This document shows, in pieces, positions 61,127 to 64,000 of a stretch of DNA of 64,000 nt. Positions within the stretch are counted from its first letter, which is position 1, and the number at the start of each line of letters is the position of its first letter. The notes under the pieces were generated by a model. It made no database searches. It was not told where the DNA came from and was given only the letters and a program-made list of their open reading frames with translations. The DNA is from Pseudomonadota bacterium. GTDB lineage: Bacteria > Pseudomonadota > Alphaproteobacteria > UBA9655. The stretch is taken from the NCBI GenBank assembly GCA_018242065.1, contig JAFECQ010000020.1, forward strand, positions 1-64,000. The letters run 5' to 3'. The position numbers and the translations under genes are program-made.

Positions 61127-61576
61127 ATGATTTCAAAAGATTTACAGGAACAACTGATTAAATGCGCAAAAGAAGCGCAAGAAAAATCCTATACTCCCTA
61201 TTCAAAGTTTCCTGTGGGGGCTGCAGTTATCACAGAAGATGGTGATATTTTCACAGGCTGTAATATTGAGAATATCTCATACGGCCTTACCAACTGTGGA
61301 GAGCGAACAGCCATTTTCAAAATGATGTCTGAAAAAGGCCCAAAAACAAAAATAAAAGCTATTGCTGTTACGACAAAAGCTGACATCGCCTGCACACCAT
61401 GTGGTGCTTGCCGGCAAGTGATTCAAGAATTTAGCACCCCAGAAACCGTAGTGATTTACAAAGGAGAAAAAGACTATGTGGTCGTTCCCATGAGCCAACA
61501 TCTCCCTGGCGCTTTCACAGAATTTGTTGCAATTGATCAGGATGGATCTTCAAAACGCATCCAACCGGGCGTATAA
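61127..61576 (+). CDS. cdd: Cytidine deaminase
   Basis: A 149-residue zinc enzyme that converts cytidine and deoxycytidine to the uridines. YTPYSKFPVGAAVITEDG, NCGERTAIFKM (zinc-binding Cys and catalytic Glu; most enzymes have NCAERTA or NACAERTA) and PCGACRQVIQEF are present. Seven bases after glyS. The 3' end overlaps the convergent ygfZ gene by 40 bases. Pairs functionally with the nupC importer. Confidence 0.93.
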   Translation: MISKDLQEQLIKCAKEAQEKSYTPYSKFPVGAAVITEDGDIFTGCNIENISYGLTNCGERTAIFKMMSEKGPKTKIKAIAVTTKADIACTPCGACRQVIQEFSTPETVVIYKGEKDYVVVPMSQHLPGAFTEFVAIDQDGSSKRIQPGV

Positions 61577-62457
61577 GGTTTTAAACGTGCATTGCCACAA
61601 AGCAGCTCTCCATTAGCTTCTCTTGCCTCGAGCCGTAGAAGTGCAAGCCCATATCCGCTATTAGATGTTCGCATCTCGCCAACAGGTTTTCTATCAAGAA
61701 AAATTTCACTTCCTTCAGCAGGAGCATCGCCTTCAATAATAACAGGAAATAAGCGTTTGCGAACAAGTCCACGATACTTTGTACGTGCCGTGAGCTCTTG
61801 CCCCATATAACATCCTTTTGTCCAGCTAATGACATTTAAATCGTCAAGCCCTGCTTCAAGCAAGATCGTTTTTTCAGGGATCAGATCTCTCCCTCCCTCA
61901 GGAATACCTAAGATCAAACGATGTAAATCGTAATCTCGTGGTGTTGCTGTTTCCTGTAGATTTTCAACCATGATACGAGCACCCAGCGTACTAAGTCGCG
62001 GATCTGGGTAAACATCACACGCTTTTTGAATTATTTCCTGGATTGTTTCAGAACATCGTTCCTCAGAATGCAGAACGGAATCATCGTTACGAGACTCCGG
62101 AAGAGGCTGTAGCATTCCAGCATAATCATCTGAAATTGGTCTCTCATCCCAAAGGGCATAAACTTTTAAATCAGGACGAGATTTTAATGTGACATGAGAA
62201 CGTAATTTATAAAGCGTAAGTTTCTTTAAAAGCGCTTCAAGACGATCCCTCTCGACATCCAAAAAATAAGAGTTCTCATTTTCAACGATAAATAAATCAT
62301 ATAAAAATCTTCCTTGTGGCGTCAAAAGAGCTGCATAAATGGCTTGAGTTGGCGTTATAAGGTTGACATCATTGGTGATCAATCCTTGAAGAAACTCAGC
62401 CCTATCTTCTCCTTCAATTTCGATCACTCCGCGATGGATAAGATTTGTTAGAAACAT
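61537..62457 (-). CDS. ygfZ: YgfZ/GcvT-like folate-binding protein
   Basis: A 306-residue tetrahydrofolate-binding protein that supports Fe-S cluster enzymes. The hallmark KGCYMGQELTARTKYRG (K-G-C-Y-x-G-Q-E) is present, along with FLQGLITNDV, YAALLTPQGRFLYDLFIVE and PRDYDLHRLILGIPEG. The start at 62457 has GAGGG five bases upstream; the frame to 62508 is not used. Confidence 0.93.
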   Translation of the reverse strand: MFLTNLIHRGVIEIEGEDRAEFLQGLITNDVNLITPTQAIYAALLTPQGRFLYDLFIVENENSYFLDVERDRLEALLKKLTLYKLRSHVTLKSRPDLKVYALWDERPISDDYAGMLQPLPESRNDDSVLHSEERCSETIQEIIQKACDVYPDPRLSTLGARIMVENLQETATPRDYDLHRLILGIPEGGRDLIPEKTILLEAGLDDLNVISWTKGCYMGQELTARTKYRGLVRKRLFPVIIEGDAPAEGSEIFLDRKPVGEMRTSNSGYGLALLRLEAREANGELLCGNARLKPYTPGWMRFEDPS

Positions 62458-62490
62458 GGAGCCCTCACTCTTTTTCTTTACTAAAAAGCA

Positions 62491-62518
62491 AAGCTTACCC
62501 TTTTGCAAGGGTAAGCTT
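62491..62518 (-). terminator. Intrinsic terminator of the OTU-like gene
   Basis: A perfect 12-bp stem (AAGCTTACCCTT, loop TTGC, AAGGGTAAGCTT), followed on the minus strand by TGCTTTTTAG. It lies 22 bases past the stop of the gene at 62540 and before ygfZ. Confidence 0.85.
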
Positions 62519-62539
62519 ATAATACAATTTAGATTTTCT

Positions 62540-64000
62540 TTATTTCCGTGCCTTTAGCCAGTCGACATAAGATTTTAACCAACCGCCTTTTCGATCATTG
62601 AGAAATTGCATGTTTGTTGCCTCAGCATAAGCTCTATCTGATTCATCTCTTTGCACAAGGTCCTCTGCTGTAAAGGCAAGATATTCTTTCGTTTTAGCGT
62701 ATTCTCTTAAAAGGTCGACTTCCTCAGACTTCCCTTCAGGCACAAGAATTCGATAATGCTGCCCTTCCCAAAGAAGATTAAGGGTAGGAAGTTTCGGATC
62801 AGGTGGAAGATATTCAGGCAAAAACGCCATCATCGTAGGAACGAGTATTTTTCCTTCTTCCGGCTTTTGTAACACATTGATATTTGCCCCTAGAAGAAAC
62901 CTGCCAACATAAGGAAGAAGCATATGATCAAAATTTGCACCTTCTGTCTTTGACTCATTGAGATATAGAGGAAGATCCCCAGATAATTCTTTTCTATATT
63001 CTTCAAGAGAAGAAATGGCGTCTTTTCGATGCACATCTAATGCGTTCAAGCCACAATTGTTTCCAGCCATATAGACATTATATTCAGAAAAATTTTTTCC
63101 TTGATAATTAAATCTCTCTCTGCCGGGACGGAAATCTTTCGAAGGAATAGGAGGCAACTTCGGTTTCACTGTGATAGCTGTCTTTGTTCCCACTTCTTTC
63201 TTCGCTGCTAAGCTTTTCACAATAGGCTTGCCAGAAATTTGAGCAACAAGATACGCCTGCCCCTCTTCTCCTAAATTATCCCACGCCTCTCCTTGTCCAT
63301 TGTCATTAAAGATAGCTTTTAGGATGACACGAACAGGACGCCCATCACCGCCATCTTGCGCTAACTTAATGGTGGGCACAAGACTTAGTCGAAAGTACTC
63401 AGGAACAGTTCTTTCATATTGCTGAATTCTGGCCAACAAAGGATCCGCTTTTTTTTCTTCTCTCTCCCCTTCAAAAACTGTCTTTACAGGAGCGCCAGGG
63501 CCTTTCTCTAAGTCTGCAATGGTCTCTTGTCCTTTCACCAAGCCTTTAGCCAAAATCTTAAGAGAAAAGTGACTAGGGTGTTTAGGATTCAATCTTTCCA
63601 AAATAGCTTCTAATTTTCTTTTCTGGGCCGAATACGCTTCGGCAAGACGTTTATCCCCTATCGTTATGTATGCAGCAATTTGCTTATCTGTTTGTTTTAC
63701 CCTCTCAAGAATGGATGAAGGATTTCCACGTTTTGCCGCTTCAATGTCATCTGTTATTGTAGAAGCTACCTTTACTAGAGCCTTAATTTCGTGGTAAGGT
63801 TTCCCCGTAACTTCAGCAACAACCCACCGTTTAGTGTTAAGATCTACTGTATCCCATCCTGGATACTTATTACTCGTCATAAGAAAATTTACAATCTCTT
63901 CATCGGAAGCAGTCGTATTTGCCTTTGTTGACCTAAAAGCTCCTGAATAATCTTGTTTGCTTAGAAAATTCTCTAAATCTTTTCTCTTCGCTTCTTTTGT
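62540..64000 (-). CDS. OTU-like cysteine protease candidate, N-terminal part beyond the window
   Basis: The frame is open from the right edge: 40 codons precede the first ATG at 63880 without a stop, so the gene almost surely starts outside. At least 486 residues are visible. Two similar segments (GWDTVDLNTKRWVVAEVTGKP and AWDNLGEEGQAYLVAQISGKP) suggest an internal repeat. Between them lie helical, charged stretches. The C-terminal part has GNNCGLNALDVHR (Cys near residue 276 counting from the ATG at 63880) and, about 100 residues later, LLWEGQHYRILVP (His near 375). The N-C-G-x-x-A-L and H-Y pair, and their spacing, resemble OTU-type deubiquitinases. No signal peptide can be judged. A host-directed role is inference; another papain-fold family is possible. 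Confidence 0.6.
   Translation of the reverse strand, partial: TKEAKRKDLENFLSKQDYSGAFRSTKANTTASDEEIVNFLMTSNKYPGWDTVDLNTKRWVVAEVTGKPYHEIKALVKVASTITDDIEAAKRGNPSSILERVKQTDKQIAAYITIGDKRLAEAYSAQKRKLEAILERLNPKHPSHFSLKILAKGLVKGQETIADLEKGPGAPVKTVFEGEREEKKADPLLARIQQYERTVPEYFRLSLVPTIKLAQDGGDGRPVRVILKAIFNDNGQGEAWDNLGEEGQAYLVAQISGKPIVKSLAAKKEVGTKTAITVKPKLPPIPSKDFRPGRERFNYQGKNFSEYNVYMAGNNCGLNALDVHRKDAISSLEEYRKELSGDLPLYLNESKTEGANFDHMLLPYVGRFLLGANINVLQKPEEGKILVPTMMAFLPEYLPPDPKLPTLNLLWEGQHYRILVPEGKSEEVDLLREYAKTKEYLAFTAEDLVQRDESDRAYAEATNMQFLNDRKGGWLKSYVDWLKARK

Overview
The window reads as part of the chromosome of an AT-rich, host-associated alphaproteobacterium, probably an intracellular one of the Holosporales/Caedibacter/Rickettsiales kind. 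The housekeeping genes (alpha2beta2-type glyQ/glyS, sdhE next to mfd, murJ, ygfZ, rmuC, miaA) are alphaproteobacterial in style. Eukaryote-facing genes support an intracellular life: an ankyrin-repeat protein, a giant filamentous-haemagglutinin-like protein and an OTU-like cysteine protease candidate. The organism is inferred from gene content only; no 16S or other marker is present.

Region 1 (1 to about 32,670, nearly all on the minus strand) looks like one end of an integrative conjugative element. Read right to left it holds: an excisionase-like HTH gene with a promoter and phased operator-like repeats; a control region with a small leader ORF overlapping a replication-initiator-like gene; ssb; an almost complete F-type type IV secretion/conjugation operon (pilin, traL, E, K, B, V, C, S26 peptidase, traW, U, trbC, traN, F, H, G, D); an exported ankyrin protein with two HEPN-like motifs; and a giant repetitive adhesin that runs off the left edge. 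The right boundary is marked by the 3' half of a tRNA-Lys(CTT) gene at 32,624-32,670. Its orientation places the element to the left and predicts an intact tRNA-Lys at the other end, outside the window. No relaxase or integrase is visible here.

Region 2 (32.7-40 kb) is a chromosomal accessory stretch: an IS-like remnant, a secreted protein of unknown function, two small-molecule exporters (RhtB and DMT types), a methyltransferase, a VanX-type dipeptidase, a GrpB-GNAT fusion, a GNAT acetyltransferase and a PhzF-family protein. It ends at a strong bidirectional terminator.

Region 3 (40-64 kb) is core metabolism and envelope: a DsbA-like protein, an NhaC-type antiporter behind a LysR regulator, nupC-miaA, rmuC, a DUF4139 protein, dgkA, sdhE-mfd, two tandem murJ paralogues followed by trpS and a sugar transferase, glyQ-glyS-cdd, ygfZ, and the C-terminal part of an OTU-like protease candidate at the right edge.

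The most unusual signal is a family of about 130-145 bp elements built from inverted arrays of a degenerate 7-base repeat (CTGANNA or CTAANNA). They sit at four gene junctions of the tra operon (traB/traV, S26 peptidase/traW, traN/traF, traH/traG). They supply stop codons to upstream genes and, read in frame, part of the signal peptide of downstream genes.
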